64,000 bases of DNA from Actinomycetota bacterium (GTDB taxonomy: Bacteria > Actinomycetota > Actinomycetes > Mycobacteriales > Micromonosporaceae), in NCBI GenBank assembly GCA_005885555.1, contig VAWN01000023.1, forward strand, positions 179,662 through 243,661. Direction: 5' to 3'. The translations under genes and the position numbers were made by a program. Positions 1 through 10,252 of this stretch are shown one piece after another; positions within the stretch are counted from its first letter, which is position 1, and each line of letters opens with the position of its first letter. The notes below the pieces were generated by a model. That model was not told the origin of the DNA, ran no database searches, and saw nothing but the letters and a program-made list of their open reading frames with translations.

Positions 1-1
1 G

Positions 2-601
2 ACGCTCGGACACGGGCACCGCTTCCGGTACGCGGTGCTCGGCGAGCGGACCGCGTCGCCCGGTGGCGGGATCTACTGGGCGGCGACGGTACCCGGTGCC
101 TACCGGCCCGAGCCGCCGCCCGCCCAGCTCACCCTGCTGCGCCGCTGGTTCGCCGACTGGCACTTCCCGATCGGCGACCTGCTCGCCGCCACCGAACCCG
201 AAGACCTGATCCAGCACGCGACCGCCGAACTGCGGCCCATCCCGCGCTCGTTCGCCTTCCCGGCCGGCCCCGGCGGGTTCGCGCTGCTCGGTGACGCGGC
301 CCATGCGATGAGTCACCACCTCGGCCAGGGCGCCTGCCTCGCGCTGGAGGACGCGGCCACGCTCCGGGCGCTGCTGATCGAGGCGGCACCGGGAAAGTCG
401 CTGGTACATGCGCTGGAGGAGTACAGCGTGCAGCGCCGGCCCCGGGTGGCCCGGATCATCCGCCAGTCCCGCCGGGTCGGCGCGGTGTACGCGGCGAACG
501 GCAACCTGGTGATCCGCGCCCGCAACGCCGCGCTCGGGCTCACCCCGCGGCTGCTCGGCCGGGCCGGCGCCGTGGCCCGCCAGTGGCGCCCGCCCGCATA
601 G
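2..601 (+). CDS. FAD-dependent monooxygenase, C-terminal part (5' truncated by window edge)
   Basis: The reading frame is open from base 2 and ends at TAG 599-601, so the gene starts before the window; about 199 C-terminal residues are visible. The motif GDAAHAMSHHLGQGACLALED is the second FAD-binding motif (GD, contacting the ribityl chain) of class A flavoprotein monooxygenases of the PHBH/UbiH fold. It is followed by the helical region typical of that family (ALEEYSVQRRPR). The N-terminal Rossmann GxGxxG is outside the window. Such enzymes hydroxylate aromatic or polyketide-like substrates with NAD(P)H and O2; the substrate cannot be told. A GTG at 35 is internal to the fold and is unlikely to be the real start. 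Confidence 0.85.
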   Translation, partial: TLGHGHRFRYAVLGERTASPGGGIYWAATVPGAYRPEPPPAQLTLLRRWFADWHFPIGDLLAATEPEDLIQHATAELRPIPRSFAFPAGPGGFALLGDAAHAMSHHLGQGACLALEDAATLRALLIEAAPGKSLVHALEEYSVQRRPRVARIIRQSRRVGAVYAANGNLVIRARNAALGLTPRLLGRAGAVARQWRPPA

Positions 602-610
602 TACTCCGCC

Positions 611-678
611 GATCTTGGACTTGTGTCGGCGACATAAGGGACACCGCTCCGCGAGTCGGCCAGCACAACTCCAAGATC
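611..678. repeat. Imperfect inverted repeat between the monooxygenase gene and gltB
   Basis: The arm GATCTTGGACTTGTG (611-625) is the reverse complement of CACAACTCCAAGATC (664-678) with one mismatch; 38 bases lie between the arms. It sits 10 bp after the monooxygenase stop in a 199-bp gap. No U-run follows, so it is not a classical terminator. It could be an intergenic palindromic (REP-like) element or a transcription-end hairpin. A TAGACT (730-735) that could be a -10 element lies downstream, and AGGAGG at about 790 is the gltB ribosome site. Nothing else is seen in the gap. Confidence 0.6.
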
Positions 679-800
679 GACGCGCCAGGTGTGATCTGGT
701 GCTCTTTCGGCCGGGGGACTGCTTTCACGTAGACTCAAGAGGCTTCGCAGGGCCGACGTCGTCCCGCCAGTGCATGATCAGATGACGTCCAGGAGGCCCG

Positions 801-3800
801 ATGGCGCAGACGCACCCGCAGGGGCTGTACGACCCGGCCTACGAGCACGACGCCTGCGGTGTCGCATTCGTGGCCGACATCGACGGTCGCCGGTCCCACG
901 ACGTGGTCGTCAAGGGCCTGGCCGCGCTCTGCCGGCTGGATCACCGCGGTGCCCGGGGCGCCGAGCCGAACACCGGCGACGGCGCGGGCATCATGATCCA
1001 GGTACCTGACGCCTTCTACCGCGCGGTCGTCGACTTCCCGCTGCCACCGGCCGGCCAGTACGCCACCGGCCTGTTCTTCCTGCCGGCCAGCGCGACGCCG
1101 GCGGACGAGGCGCGGGCGGTGACGGTACTGGAGAAGTACGCCCTGGTCGAGGGCGCCCGCATCGTCGGCTGGCGGGAGGTGCCGGTGCGCCCGGACGGGT
1201 TGGGTGCCACGGCGCTGGCCGCGATGCCGCGCATCCGCCAGGTGTTCCTCGCCGCCGACCGGCTGACCACCGGCCCCGGCGGCCGGGCCGGCGAGCCGCT
1301 GTCCGGCCTGGCGCTGGAGCGGGTCATGTTCTGCGTCCGCAAGCAGGCCGAGCGGGAGACCCGGGAGCGCGGCGTCGGGCTGCACTTTCCGTCGCTGTCC
1401 GGCCGCACCGTCGTGTACAAGGGCATGCTCACCCCGGATCAGCTGCGCACCTTCTTCCCGGATCTGTCCGACCCGCGGGTGGACAGCGCGATCGCGCTGG
1501 TGCACTCCCGGTTCTCCACGAACACGTTCCCGTCGTGGCCGCTGGCCCACCCGTACCGCTTCATCGCGCACAACGGCGAAATCAACACGATCCGCGGAAA
1601 CCGGAACTGGATGGCGGCCCGGGAGGCGCTGCTCGCCTCGCCGCTGATCCCCGGCAACATCCGCCGGTTGTTCCCGACCTGCACGCCGGACGCCTCCGAC
1701 TCGGCGAACTTCGACGAGGTACTGGAGCTGCTGCACCTGGCGGGGCGGAGCCTGGCGCACGCGGTACTCATGATGATCCCGGAGGCCTGGGAGAACGACC
1801 GCGCGATGGAACCCGCGCGCCGCTCGTTCTACCGGTTCCACGCGAGCCTGATGGAGCCGTGGGACGGGCCGGCGGCGGTGGCGTTCACCGACGGTACCGT
1901 GATCGGTGCGGTACTGGACCGCAACGGCCTGCGCCCCGGCCGCTGGTGGCGCACCGCCGACGGGCTGGTCGTGCTGGCCAGCGAGGCGGGCGTGCTGGAT
2001 CTGGACCCCGCGAGCGTGGTCGCCAAGGGCCGGCTGGCGCCGGGCAAGATGTTCCTGGTCGACACGTCGGCCGGCCGGATCATCGAAGACGACGAGATCA
2101 AGGCGACGCTGGCCGCCGAGCACCCGTACGACGACTGGCTGATGGCCGGCATCATGCGCCTGGGCGACCTGCCCGAGCGCGAGCACGTGATCTATACGCA
2201 CGACTCGGTGCAGCGGCGGCAGCAGACCTTCGGGTACACCGAGGAGGAGCTGAAGATCCTGCTGTCGCCGATGGCGCGGCTGGGCGCGGAGCCGATCGGG
2301 TCGATGGGCACCGACACCCCGATCGCCGTGCTCTCGAAGCGCCCGCGGCTGCTGTACGACTACTTCGGGCAGCTGTTCGCCCAGGTGACCAACCCGCCGC
2401 TGGACGCGATCCGGGAGGAGCTGGTGACCAGCCTCGGCTCGACGATCGGGCCGGAGGGCAACCTGCTCGACCCCGGTCCGGCCAGCTGCCGGCAGATCGT
2501 GCTGCCCCGGCCGGTCATCGACAACGACGAGCTGGCCAAGATCCTGTCGATTGACGAGGACGGCAACCTGCCCGGGTTCAAGGCGGTCCGGGTGTCCGGG
2601 CTGTACCGGGTACGGGACGGCGGCGCCGGGCTCAAGGCGCGGCTGACCGAGATCTGCCGGCACGTGTCCGAGGCGATCGAGGACGGGGTACGCATCCTCG
2701 TGCTGTCCGACCGGGACTCCACCGCCGATCTGGCGCCGATCCCGTCGCTGCTGCTCACCGCGGCCGTCCACCAGCATCTCGTGCGTGAACAGACGCGCAC
2801 CCAGGTCGCGCTGGTCGTGGAGACCGGCGACTGCCGCGAGGTGCACCACGCCGCGGTACTGATCGGGTACGGCGCCGCGGCCGTCAACCCGTACCTCGCC
2901 TTCGAGTCGATCGACGACCTGATCCTGACCGGCGCGCTGGTCGGCATCGAGCCGGCCAAGGCGATCGCCAACTACGTCAAGGCGCTGTCCAAGGGCGTCC
3001 TGAAGATCATGTCGAAGATGGGCATCTCCACCGTCTCGTCGTACTGCGGTGCCCAGGTCTTCGAGGCCGTCGGGCTGGACCCGGAGCTGGTGGAGCGGTA
3101 CTTCACCGGTACCAGCAGCCGGATCGGCGGCATCGGGCTGGCCGAGATCGCCGCCGAGGTCGCCGCCCGGCACGCCCGCGCCTGGCCCGCGACGCTCGCG
3201 CGGCGGGCCCGGTCGGCTCAGTCGGCCAACGAGGCGCCGGCGGTACGCCGGCAGCTGGAGGTCGGCGGGGAGTACCAGTGGCGGCGCGAGGGCGAGGTGC
3301 ACCTGTTCAACCCGGAGACCGTGTTCCTGCTCCAGCACGCGACCCGCAGCGGGCAGTACGAGGTGTTCAAGCGGTACACCGGCACGGTCGACGCGCTGGC
3401 CGCCGACGCGGGCAGCCTGCGCGGCCTGTTCGAGCTGCGCTACGGCGACCGGGAGCCGGTGCCGATCGACGAGGTCGAGCCGGCGGAGAGCATCGTCAAG
3501 CGGTTCGCCACCGGCGCGATGAGCTACGGCTCGATCTCCGCCGAAGCGCACGAGACCCTGGCCATCGCGATGAACCGGCTGGGCGGGCGGTCCAACACCG
3601 GCGAGGGCGGCGAGGACGTCGACCGGCTCTACGACAAGCAGCGGCGCAGCGCGGTCAAGCAGATCGCGTCGGGCCGGTTCGGGGTCACCGCCGAGTACCT
3701 GGTCAACGCCGACGACATCCAGATCAAGATGGCCCAGGGCGCCAAGCCGGGCGAGGGCGGCCAGCTGCCCGGCAACAAGGTCTGGCCGTGGATCGCCAAG

Positions 3801-5435
3801 ACCCGGCACGCCACCCCGGGCGTCGGGCTGATCTCCCCGCCGCCACACCACGACATCTACTCGATCGAAGATCTCGCCCAGCTCGTCTACGACCTGAAGA
3901 ACGTCAACCCGGCGGCGCGGGTGCACGTCAAGCTGGTCGCCGAGGTCGGCGTGGGTACCGTGGCCGCCGGGGTCGCCAAGACCAAGGCCGACGTCATCCT
4001 GATCTCCGGCCACGACGGGGGTACCGGAGCGTCGCCGCTGAACTCGCTGAAGCACGCCGGTGCGCCGTGGGAGCTGGGGCTGGCCGAGACCCAGCAGACG
4101 CTGCTCGCCAACGGGCTGCGCGACCGGGTGACCGTGCAGGTCGACGGGCAGCTCAAGACCGGCCGGGACGTACTGGTGGCGGCGCTGCTCGGCGCCGAGG
4201 AGTACGGCTTCGCGACGGCACCGCTGATCGTCGAGGGCTGCGTCATGATGCGCGTCTGCCACCTGGACACCTGCCCGGTCGGCATCGCCACGCAGAACCC
4301 GGTGCTGCGGCAGCGCTACACCGGGCGGCCGGAGTTCGTGGAGAACTTCTTCCTGTTCCTCGCCGAGGAGGTACGGGAAGGGCTCGCCGCGCTCGGTTTC
4401 CGCACGCTCGACGAGGCCATCGGGCACGCCGAGCTGCTCGATCTGGTACCGGCGATCGAGCGCTGGAAGGCGCGCGGCCTGGACCTGACCCCGGTGCTGC
4501 ATGTGCCGGACCTGCCGGACGATGCGCCGCTGCACCGCGTCACCACGCAGGACCACGGCCTGGACCGCGCCCTGGACAACCTGCTCATCGCCGCGGCCTG
4601 GCCGGCGCTGAGCGACAGCACCCCGACCCGCATCGAGATCGCGGTGCGCAACGAGCACCGCAGCGTCGGCGCGATGCTCGGCGGCGAGGTCACCCGCCGG
4701 TTCGGCGGCAAGGGGCTGCCCGACGACACGATCGAGGTGCACCTGCGGGGCACCGCCGGCCAGTCGTTCGGCGCGTTCGTACCCAACGGCATCACGCTGC
4801 GGCTGACCGGCGACGCCAACGACTACGTCGGCAAGGGACTGTCCGGCGGGCGGCTGGTGATCCGCCCGGACGCGACCGCCCCGTTCGTCACCGGCGAAGC
4901 CGGCACGGCCGGCGGGGCCGAAGACCAGATCATCGCCGGCAACACGATCCTGTACGGCGCCACCGGCGGCGAGCTGTTCCTGCGCGGCCGGGTCGGCGAG
5001 CGGTTCGCGGTGCGCAACTCCGGCGCCGTCGCGGTGGTCGAGGGCGTGGGCGACCATGGCTGCGAGTACATGACTGGCGGTACCGTCGTCGTGCTCGGCG
5101 GCACCGGCCGCAACTTCGCGGCGGGCATGTCCGGCGGGGTGGCGTTCGTCTGGCGGCTGGACACCGCCCGGGTCAACCGGGAGCTGGTCGACCTGGAACC
5201 GGTGGCCGCCGACGACAAGCACACCCTGCGCGACCTGGTCGAGCGGCACCACCAGGAGACCGGCTCGCCGGTCGCGTCCCGGCTGCTGGCCGAGTGGGTG
5301 ACCGCCGTGGAGGAGTTCACCGCCGTGGTACCCCGCGAGTACAAGCGGGTCATCGAAGCCATCCGGACCGCCGAAGCCGCCGGTCGCGACGTCGACGAGG
5401 CGGTTATGGCGGCCGCTGGAGGTAAGAGTGCCTGA
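801..5435 (+). CDS. gltB: Glutamate synthase (NADPH) large subunit
   Basis: 1544 residues, normal length for bacterial GltB. It takes the amide of glutamine by an N-terminal class II (Ntn) amidotransferase domain; the nucleophile is the Cys in EHDACGVAF near residue 18, exposed by removal of a short propeptide in this family. Ammonia is channelled to the FMN synthase domain, which converts 2-oxoglutarate to glutamate. The 3Fe-4S cluster motif [15 protein letters not shown] lies near residue 1155, and the C-terminal GXGXG beta-helix is present ([17 protein letters not shown]). The start ATG is preceded by AGGAGG. Its last 8 bp overlap gltD, giving translational coupling of the two subunits. 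Confidence 0.97.
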   Translation: MAQTHPQGLYDPAYEHDACGVAFVADIDGRRSHDVVVKGLAALCRLDHRGARGAEPNTGDGAGIMIQVPDAFYRAVVDFPLPPAGQYATGLFFLPASATPADEARAVTVLEKYALVEGARIVGWREVPVRPDGLGATALAAMPRIRQVFLAADRLTTGPGGRAGEPLSGLALERVMFCVRKQAERETRERGVGLHFPSLSGRTVVYKGMLTPDQLRTFFPDLSDPRVDSAIALVHSRFSTNTFPSWPLAHPYRFIAHNGEINTIRGNRNWMAAREALLASPLIPGNIRRLFPTCTPDASDSANFDEVLELLHLAGRSLAHAVLMMIPEAWENDRAMEPARRSFYRFHASLMEPWDGPAAVAFTDGTVIGAVLDRNGLRPGRWWRTADGLVVLASEAGVLDLDPASVVAKGRLAPGKMFLVDTSAGRIIEDDEIKATLAAEHPYDDWLMAGIMRLGDLPEREHVIYTHDSVQRRQQTFGYTEEELKILLSPMARLGAEPIGSMGTDTPIAVLSKRPRLLYDYFGQLFAQVTNPPLDAIREELVTSLGSTIGPEGNLLDPGPASCRQIVLPRPVIDNDELAKILSIDEDGNLPGFKAVRVSGLYRVRDGGAGLKARLTEICRHVSEAIEDGVRILVLSDRDSTADLAPIPSLLLTAAVHQHLVREQTRTQVALVVETGDCREVHHAAVLIGYGAAAVNPYLAFESIDDLILTGALVGIEPAKAIANYVKALSKGVLKIMSKMGISTVSSYCGAQVFEAVGLDPELVERYFTGTSSRIGGIGLAEIAAEVAARHARAWPATLARRARSAQSANEAPAVRRQLEVGGEYQWRREGEVHLFNPETVFLLQHATRSGQYEVFKRYTGTVDALAADAGSLRGLFELRYGDREPVPIDEVEPAESIVKRFATGAMSYGSISAEAHETLAIAMNRLGGRSNTGEGGEDVDRLYDKQRRSAVKQIASGRFGVTAEYLVNADDIQIKMAQGAKPGEGGQLPGNKVWPWIAKTRHATPGVGLISPPPHHDIYSIEDLAQLVYDLKNVNPAARVHVKLVAEVGVGTVAAGVAKTKADVILISGHDGGTGASPLNSLKHAGAPWELGLAETQQTLLANGLRDRVTVQVDGQLKTGRDVLVAALLGAEEYGFATAPLIVEGCVMMRVCHLDTCPVGIATQNPVLRQRYTGRPEFVENFFLFLAEEVREGLAALGFRTLDEAIGHAELLDLVPAIERWKARGLDLTPVLHVPDLPDDAPLHRVTTQDHGLDRALDNLLIAAAWPALSDSTPTRIEIAVRNEHRSVGAMLGGEVTRRFGGKGLPDDTIEVHLRGTAGQSFGAFVPNGITLRLTGDANDYVGKGLSGGRLVIRPDATAPFVTGEAGTAGGAEDQIIAGNTILYGATGGELFLRGRVGERFAVRNSGAVAVVEGVGDHGCEYMTGGTVVVLGGTGRNFAAGMSGGVAFVWRLDTARVNRELVDLEPVAADDKHTLRDLVERHHQETGSPVASRLLAEWVTAVEEFTAVVPREYKRVIEAIRTAEAAGRDVDEAVMAAAGGKSA

Positions 5436-6897
5436 CCCTCAGGGCTTCCTGCGATACGAGCGCAAGCTCCCCACGCGGCGGCCGGTACCGGTGCGCATCC
5501 AGGACTGGCGGGAGGTGTACCCGTCCGCCTCCGACGAGCTCATCCGCGAGCAGGCGACCCGGTGCATGGACTGCGGCATCCCGTTCTGCCACCAGGGCTG
5601 CCCGCTGGGCAACCGGATCCCGGACTGGAACGACCTCGTGCGTACCGGGCAGTGGCGGTACGCCATCGAGGCGCTGCACGCGACCAACAACTTTCCGGAG
5701 TTCACCGGACGGCTGTGCCCGGCGCCCTGCGAGGCGGCCTGCGTGCTGGCCATCAACGGCGGTTCGCCGGTGACCATCAAGCAGGTCGAGGTCGAGATCA
5801 TCAACCGGGCCTTCGACCTCGGGTACGTGACCCCGCAACCGGCACCGGAACCGTCCGGCCGGTCGGTGGCGGTGGTCGGCTCGGGGCCGGCGGGGCTGGC
5901 CGCCGCGCAGCAGCTGGCCCGGGCCGGGCACGCGGTGACCGTGTTCGAGCGCGACGACGAGCCGGGCGGGCTGATGCGCTACGGCATCCCCGACTTCAAG
6001 CTGGAGAAGCGGCACATCGACCGGCGGCTGGCGCAGCTGGACGCGGAGGGCGTGCGGTTCGTCACCGGCTGCGCGGTCGGGGTGGACGTCACCGTCGCCG
6101 CGCTGCGCGAACGGTACGACGCGATCCTGCTCGCCGCCGGTGCGCTGGCCGGTCGCGACGTCCCCGACACGCCCGGCCGGCACCTGGCCGGCGTGCACCT
6201 GGCGATGGAGCACCTGGTACCGGCGAACCGGGTGGTGGCCGGGAAGCAGTCGACGACACCCATCGATGCCGCGGGTAAGCACGTGATCATCATCGGCGGC
6301 GGCGACACCGCGGCGGACTGCCTCGGCGTCGCGCACCGCCAGGGCGCGGCCAGCATCACCCAGCTCGACCTGTACCCGCTGCCGCCGCTGGACCGCGACG
6401 AGACGCACGACCCGTGGCCGACCTGGCCGTGGATCCTGCGCGAGTACCCGGCCCACGAGGAGGGCGGCGAGCGGGTGTTCGCGGTCGCGGTGCAGGAGTT
6501 CGTCGGAACGCGGCGCGTCGAGGCGATCCGGATCGCCGAGGTGAGCGTGGTCAAGCAGAACGGGCGGCGCCTCGTGACGGTGCTTCCGGGTACCGAGCGG
6601 GAACTGCCCGCCGACCTGGTGCTGCTCGCGATCGGCTTCGACGGTACCGAGGAGGGGCCGCTGCTCGACCAGCTGGGCCTGGCCCGAAACCGGCGCGGTG
6701 GCATGGACTGCGGGCCGGACTGGCAGACCGCGGTACCCGGCGTGTTCGTCGCCGGCGACATGCACCGGGGCGCCTCGCTGATCGTCTGGGCGATCGCCGA
6801 GGGGCGCGCCGCCGCGGCCGCCGTGCACACGTACCTCGGCGGCGCCGGTTCGCTGCCCAGCCCGGTCGACCCGGCCGCGGTGCCGCTAACGGCGTAG
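5428..6897 (+). CDS. gltD: Glutamate synthase small subunit (NADPH/FAD, 4Fe-4S)
   Basis: 489 residues. The N-terminal cysteine clusters [18 protein letters not shown] and CPAPCEAAC hold two 4Fe-4S centres. The FAD Rossmann motif [19 protein letters not shown] is near residue 150, and the NADPH motif [11 protein letters not shown] is near residue 290. It passes electrons from NADPH to the FMN and 3Fe-4S of GltB. The start is GTG at 5428, inside the gltB end, so the genes form one operon. The stop is 12 bp inside the convergent gene on the other strand (6886-7671). Confidence 0.97.
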   Translation: MPDPQGFLRYERKLPTRRPVPVRIQDWREVYPSASDELIREQATRCMDCGIPFCHQGCPLGNRIPDWNDLVRTGQWRYAIEALHATNNFPEFTGRLCPAPCEAACVLAINGGSPVTIKQVEVEIINRAFDLGYVTPQPAPEPSGRSVAVVGSGPAGLAAAQQLARAGHAVTVFERDDEPGGLMRYGIPDFKLEKRHIDRRLAQLDAEGVRFVTGCAVGVDVTVAALRERYDAILLAAGALAGRDVPDTPGRHLAGVHLAMEHLVPANRVVAGKQSTTPIDAAGKHVIIIGGGDTAADCLGVAHRQGAASITQLDLYPLPPLDRDETHDPWPTWPWILREYPAHEEGGERVFAVAVQEFVGTRRVEAIRIAEVSVVKQNGRRLVTVLPGTERELPADLVLLAIGFDGTEEGPLLDQLGLARNRRGGMDCGPDWQTAVPGVFVAGDMHRGASLIVWAIAEGRAAAAAVHTYLGGAGSLPSPVDPAAVPLTA

Positions 6898-7671
6898 GTT
6901 CGGCAGGGTGCCGCGGGCCGAGTCGATCGACCACTGCCGCAGCGTGCTCGGTACCGGCTGGCCGCCGACCGCGATCAGATGGATCTTGAGTTCCAGGTTG
7001 GCGTCGAGTACCAGCAGCGTGAACCCGCCGCCCGACGGAAGCAGGCCGGTCGCGTCGGTGCCGACCCCGATCACGTGGTCGCCGCCGGCCTTGTCGCCGG
7101 CGTAGCTGGCCGCCGCCTTGGCCGGGTCGCTGAAGATCACGGCGTCCGCGAAGATCTTGACCTTCTGCGTCGAGCCGAAGCCGCCGGTACAGGTGAAGTC
7201 CTGGCCGGTGGGGTGCTTGGCCTGGCCGCTGCTCGTCGTCGGGGCGCCGGCGCCGGCCTGGATGGTGGTGAAGTCCATCGCCGGGCAGAGCTGGCCGGAG
7301 GCCAGCCGGTACGGCTGCCCGGGCGGCGGGCCGCCGGTCGGGCCGCCGGGGGTGCGGGTGGGGGAGACGCTGCGGCTGGCCGCGGCGCTGGCGCTGGCCG
7401 ACGCGCTGGCACCCGCGCTGGCCGCGGCGCTGGCCGGCGTGTCATCGGTAGGCCCGAGCGTGGTGGGCTCCACCGCCGGTGGGGGGTACCCGCCGGTGGC
7501 CGGGTGGTTCGTCGGCACGCCGCTGGTCAGCAGCAGGTACGCGGCGGATCCGGCGGCGAGGATCAGCACGACCACCATACCGAGAATGATCAGGTACCGG
7601 CGGCGCCCGGAGTCGGCCGGCGCCTCCTCTACCGGCTCGGGCTCCGTCTGCCCGTACAACATCAGACTCAT
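6886..7671 (-). CDS. Single-pass membrane protein of unknown function with proline/alanine/serine-rich stalk
   Basis: 261 residues from ATG 7671, chosen because AGGAGG lies 8 nt before it; the long upstream open frame is only antisense to pyk. A short cytoplasmic head (about residues 1-25) is followed by one membrane helix (YLIILGMVVVLILAAGSAAY), then a low-complexity P/A/S/T stalk with ASASASASAA runs (about 60-125), then a folded extracytoplasmic domain with two cysteines (QLCPAMDF and FTCTGGFG) that could form a disulfide. The domain resembles small actinobacterial surface domains of the DUF3558 kind, but I do not recognise it firmly. It is convergent with gltD, overlapping by 12 bp. Confidence 0.8.
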   Translation of the reverse strand: MSLMLYGQTEPEPVEEAPADSGRRRYLIILGMVVVLILAAGSAAYLLLTSGVPTNHPATGGYPPPAVEPTTLGPTDDTPASAAASAGASASASASAAASRSVSPTRTPGGPTGGPPPGQPYRLASGQLCPAMDFTTIQAGAGAPTTSSGQAKHPTGQDFTCTGGFGSTQKVKIFADAVIFSDPAKAAASYAGDKAGGDHVIGVGTDATGLLPSGGGFTLLVLDANLELKIHLIAVGGQPVPSTLRQWSIDSARGTLPNLRR

Positions 7672-7699
7672 CGCGCCTCCTGCGCTACGAACCTCGCGG

Positions 7700-7731
7700 A
7701 GTATGGCATCCATCGACTGCCGTCGTCGATG
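7700..7731 (-). promoter_or_regulatory. Possible promoter and overlapping palindrome upstream of the 6886-7671 gene
   Basis: On the minus strand CATACT (7705-7700) could be a -10 element about 29 nt before the start codon. Just upstream of it CATCGAC (7711-7717) and GTCGATG (7725-7731) form a perfect 7-bp inverted repeat with a 7-nt spacer, where a repressor could sit. No good -35 is visible. Inference only. Confidence 0.35.
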
Positions 7732-7803
7732 CCTGTCCGCCTCCCGGAGCCGGCGACCGGGGTGCGGATCCGGACCTCGGCCCGGCGGCCCCGGGCGAGG
7801 CAC

Positions 7804-7818
7804 TAGCCTGGAGGCGTG
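7804..7818 (+). promoter_or_regulatory. Putative leaderless promoter of pyk
   Basis: TAGCCT (7804-7809) fits the TANNNT -10 consensus and ends 6 nt before the GTG at 7816. The GGAGG between them is only 1 nt from the GTG, too close to act as a ribosome site, which favours a transcript that begins at or next to the start codon. Confidence 0.45.
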
Positions 7819-9243
7819 ACGCGTCGCGCCAAGATCGTCTGCACGCTGGGGCCGGCCACGGCCAGCCCGGAGCGCATCCGCGGGCTCGTCGAGGCCGGGA
7901 TGGACGTGGCCAGGCTGAACTTCAGCCACGGTCGGCACGACGACCACGAGCAGGTGTACCAGCGGGTCCGCGAGGCGGCCGCGACCACCGGCCGGGCGGT
8001 CGGGATCCTCGCCGACCTGCAGGGTCCGAAGATCCGGCTGGGCCGGTTCGCGGGCGGGCCGGTGGACTGGCGCACCGGTGAGGATGTGGTCATCACCAGT
8101 GACGACGTCCCCGGTACCCACGACCGCGTCTCCTGTACCTACCGACGGCTGCCCGCCGAGGTGCGGCCCGGCGACCGGCTGCTCATCGACGACGGCAAGG
8201 TGGCCGTCGAGGTGAAGAGCGTGGTCGGCGGTACCGACATCGACTGCCTGGTCGTCGAGGGCGGCCCGGTCTCGGACAACAAGGGCGTGTCGCTGCCGAA
8301 CGTGGCGGTCAGCGTTCCGGCGCTGTCCGACAAGGACACCGAGGACCTGCGGTTCGCGCTGCGTCTCGGGGTGGACCTGGTGGCGCTGTCGTTCGTCCGC
8401 TCGCCCGACGACGTCAAGCTGGTCCACGAGATCATGGATCAGGCCGGGATACGCCGGCCGGTGATCGCGAAGCTGGAGAAGCCGGAGGCGGTCGCCGCCC
8501 TGGAGCCGATCGTCGACGCCTTCGACGGCGTCATGGTGGCCCGCGGCGACCTGGGCGTGGAACTGCCGCTCGACCAGGTGCCGCTGGTCCAGAAGCAGGC
8601 CGTGCAGCTGTGCCGGGAGATGGCCAAGCCGGTGATCGTGGCCACCCAGATGCTCGACTCGATGATCGAGAACTCCCGGCCGACCCGGGCGGAGGCGTCC
8701 GACGTCGCCAACGCGGTACTCGACGGCGCCGACGCGGTGATGCTGTCCGGCGAGACCAGCGTCGGCCGGTACCCGGTGCTCAGCGTCTCCACCATGGCGA
8801 AGATCATCGAGACCACCGAGGCCGGGCCGATCGGGGTACCCCGGCTGCAGCGCGACCCGCGTACCCGCGCCGGCGCGCTGACCCTGGCCGCCGCGGGCAT
8901 CGCCCGTCACATCGGGGCGAAGGCGCTGGTCGCGTTCACGCAGACCGGCGACACGGTGCGGCGGCTGTCCCGGCTGCACTGCGAGCTGCCGCTGATCGCC
9001 TGTACCCCGGAAGCCTCCGTGCGCGCCCGGCTGGCGCTGTGCTGGGGGGTGCAGACCCACCTGGTGCCGTTCGTCAACCACACCGACGAGATGTTCCAGC
9101 AGGTCGACCGGACGCTGATCGATGCCGGCGCGGCGGCCGCCGGTGACTACGTGGTGATCGTCGCGGGCAGCCCACCGGGTACCCCGGGCTCGACCAACAC
9201 GCTGCGGGTGCACCAGCTTGGCTCGATGACGGACTTCGCGTGA
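7816..9243 (+). CDS. pyk: Pyruvate kinase
   Basis: 475 residues, normal for bacterial PykA/PykF enzymes. Converts phosphoenolpyruvate and ADP to pyruvate and ATP. The N-terminus RRAKIVCTLGPAT is the standard family start. The active-site signature IAKLEKPEAV followed by DGVMVARGDLGVELP carries the catalytic Lys and metal-binding Glu/Asp; KPVIVATQMLDSMI follows at about residue 275. The C-terminal regulatory domain is complete. Start GTG. The stop overlaps the GTG of tesB by 4 bp (GTGA), so the two are translationally coupled. Confidence 0.97.
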   Translation: MTRRAKIVCTLGPATASPERIRGLVEAGMDVARLNFSHGRHDDHEQVYQRVREAAATTGRAVGILADLQGPKIRLGRFAGGPVDWRTGEDVVITSDDVPGTHDRVSCTYRRLPAEVRPGDRLLIDDGKVAVEVKSVVGGTDIDCLVVEGGPVSDNKGVSLPNVAVSVPALSDKDTEDLRFALRLGVDLVALSFVRSPDDVKLVHEIMDQAGIRRPVIAKLEKPEAVAALEPIVDAFDGVMVARGDLGVELPLDQVPLVQKQAVQLCREMAKPVIVATQMLDSMIENSRPTRAEASDVANAVLDGADAVMLSGETSVGRYPVLSVSTMAKIIETTEAGPIGVPRLQRDPRTRAGALTLAAAGIARHIGAKALVAFTQTGDTVRRLSRLHCELPLIACTPEASVRARLALCWGVQTHLVPFVNHTDEMFQQVDRTLIDAGAAAAGDYVVIVAGSPPGTPGSTNTLRVHQLGSMTDFA

Positions 9244-10118
9244 CCGGGGTAGTCACCGGGCAGGCGGCCGTCGACGAGCTGCTGGCGCTGCTCGACCTGC
9301 GGCGGCTGGGCTCGCACGACTTCGAGGGGGAGAGCCCGTCGATCGGGCAGCAGCGGGTCTTCGGCGGGCAGGTGGCCGGGCAGGCGCTGGTGGCGGCCGG
9401 GCGTACTGTCGACCCGACCCGGTTCGTGCACTCGCTGCACGGGTACTTCGTCCGGCCGGGCGATCCGACCGTGCCGATCCGGTACCAGGTGGAGAACATC
9501 CGCGACGGGCGCTCGTTCTCGGTCCGCCGGTCCGTGGCCTACCAGCACGACCTGCCGATCTTCTTGATGTCGGCCTCGTTCCACCGGGTCGAGGAGGGGC
9601 TGGACCACCAGGCTCCGCCGCCCGCCGACGTACCCCCGCCCGAGGAGCTGCCGACCATGGCCGACCGGCTGGCCCGGTACCCGGAGCGGCTGGGCATCTG
9701 GTCGCGCATCCCGCGACCGATCGACGCCCGGTACGTCGGCGAGCCCGGCTGGGTGCGGCCCGGCAACCGGACACCGGACGTGCACCAGCGGGTCTGGATG
9801 CGCATCGACGGCAAGCTGCCCGACGATGCGCTGCTGCACGCCTGCGCGCTGACCTACGCCTCCGACCTGACCCTGTTGGACTCGGTGCTGTCGGTACACG
9901 GGGAGGTCTGGGGACCGGGAGGCGTGGTCGGGGCGAGCCTGGACCACGCGCTGTGGTTGCACCGGCCGTTCCGGGCCGACGAATGGTTCCTGTACGACTG
10001 CTTCAGCCCGTCGGCCGCGGGCAGCCGCGGCCTGGCCACCGGGCGGATGTTCGCCCGGGACGGCCGGCACATCGCCACCGCCGTCCAGGAGGGGCTGCTC
10101 CGCCGGGTCGGCGCCTGA
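9240..10118 (+). CDS. tesB: Acyl-CoA thioesterase II
   Basis: 292 residues; the double hot-dog TesB fold. Hydrolyses medium- to long-chain acyl-CoA to free acid and CoA. The conserved FGGQVAGQAL and HSLHGYF motifs are in the N-terminal half. The C-terminal half carries the catalytic trio of the family: Asp in SLDHALWLHRPF, Ser in FSPSA (Thr or Ser in homologues) and Gln in AVQEGLLR. Its GTG overlaps the pyk stop, an arrangement I regard as a local operon without an obvious metabolic reason. Confidence 0.93.
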   Translation: MTGVVTGQAAVDELLALLDLRRLGSHDFEGESPSIGQQRVFGGQVAGQALVAAGRTVDPTRFVHSLHGYFVRPGDPTVPIRYQVENIRDGRSFSVRRSVAYQHDLPIFLMSASFHRVEEGLDHQAPPPADVPPPEELPTMADRLARYPERLGIWSRIPRPIDARYVGEPGWVRPGNRTPDVHQRVWMRIDGKLPDDALLHACALTYASDLTLLDSVLSVHGEVWGPGGVVGASLDHALWLHRPFRADEWFLYDCFSPSAAGSRGLATGRMFARDGRHIATAVQEGLLRRVGA

Positions 10119-10127
10119 CGAGCCTCG

Positions 10128-10197
10128 GCGCCGTGACCGAGGCGCGGTGATCGAGGCGTGGTGACCGGGGCGCGGTGATCGAGGCGCCGTGATCGAG
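10128..10197. repeat. Five tandem copies of a 14-bp unit
   Basis: The units GCGCCGTGACCGAG, GCGCGGTGATCGAG, GCGTGGTGACCGGG, GCGCGGTGATCGAG and GCGCCGTGATCGAG lie head to tail directly after the tesB stop and before the Rrf2 regulator gene. The period is not a multiple of three, and no gene on either strand is convincing here. It ends about 40 bp before the proposed Rrf2-gene promoter. It could be a minisatellite or a set of iterated protein-binding sites. Confidence 0.85.
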
Positions 10198-10236
10198 GCG
10201 CTGCGGGCGCGGAGCGACCGCCGATGTCTCAGCGCG

Positions 10237-10252
10237 CATAATGGGCGTCGTG
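10237..10252 (+). promoter_or_regulatory. Putative leaderless promoter of the Rrf2-family gene
   Basis: CATAAT (10237-10242) is a good -10 element and lies 7 nt before GTG 10250. No ribosome-binding site precedes either that GTG or the ATG at 10241, which is itself part of the -10 element. A leaderless mRNA starting at GTG 10250 explains both. Confidence 0.5.

Noticed and set aside
735-5252. 1505-codon open frame antisense to gltB
   Set aside because: It is a GC-rich shadow: no motifs, and its third-position pattern mirrors gltB on the other strand.
3278-5425. Second plus frame inside gltB
   Set aside because: Arg/Gly-rich translation of the wrong frame.
7672-9213. Upstream extension of the 6886-7671 membrane protein over pyk
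   Set aside because: The residues before ATG 7671 read as antisense of pyk; AGGAGG at 7676-7681 fits the internal start.
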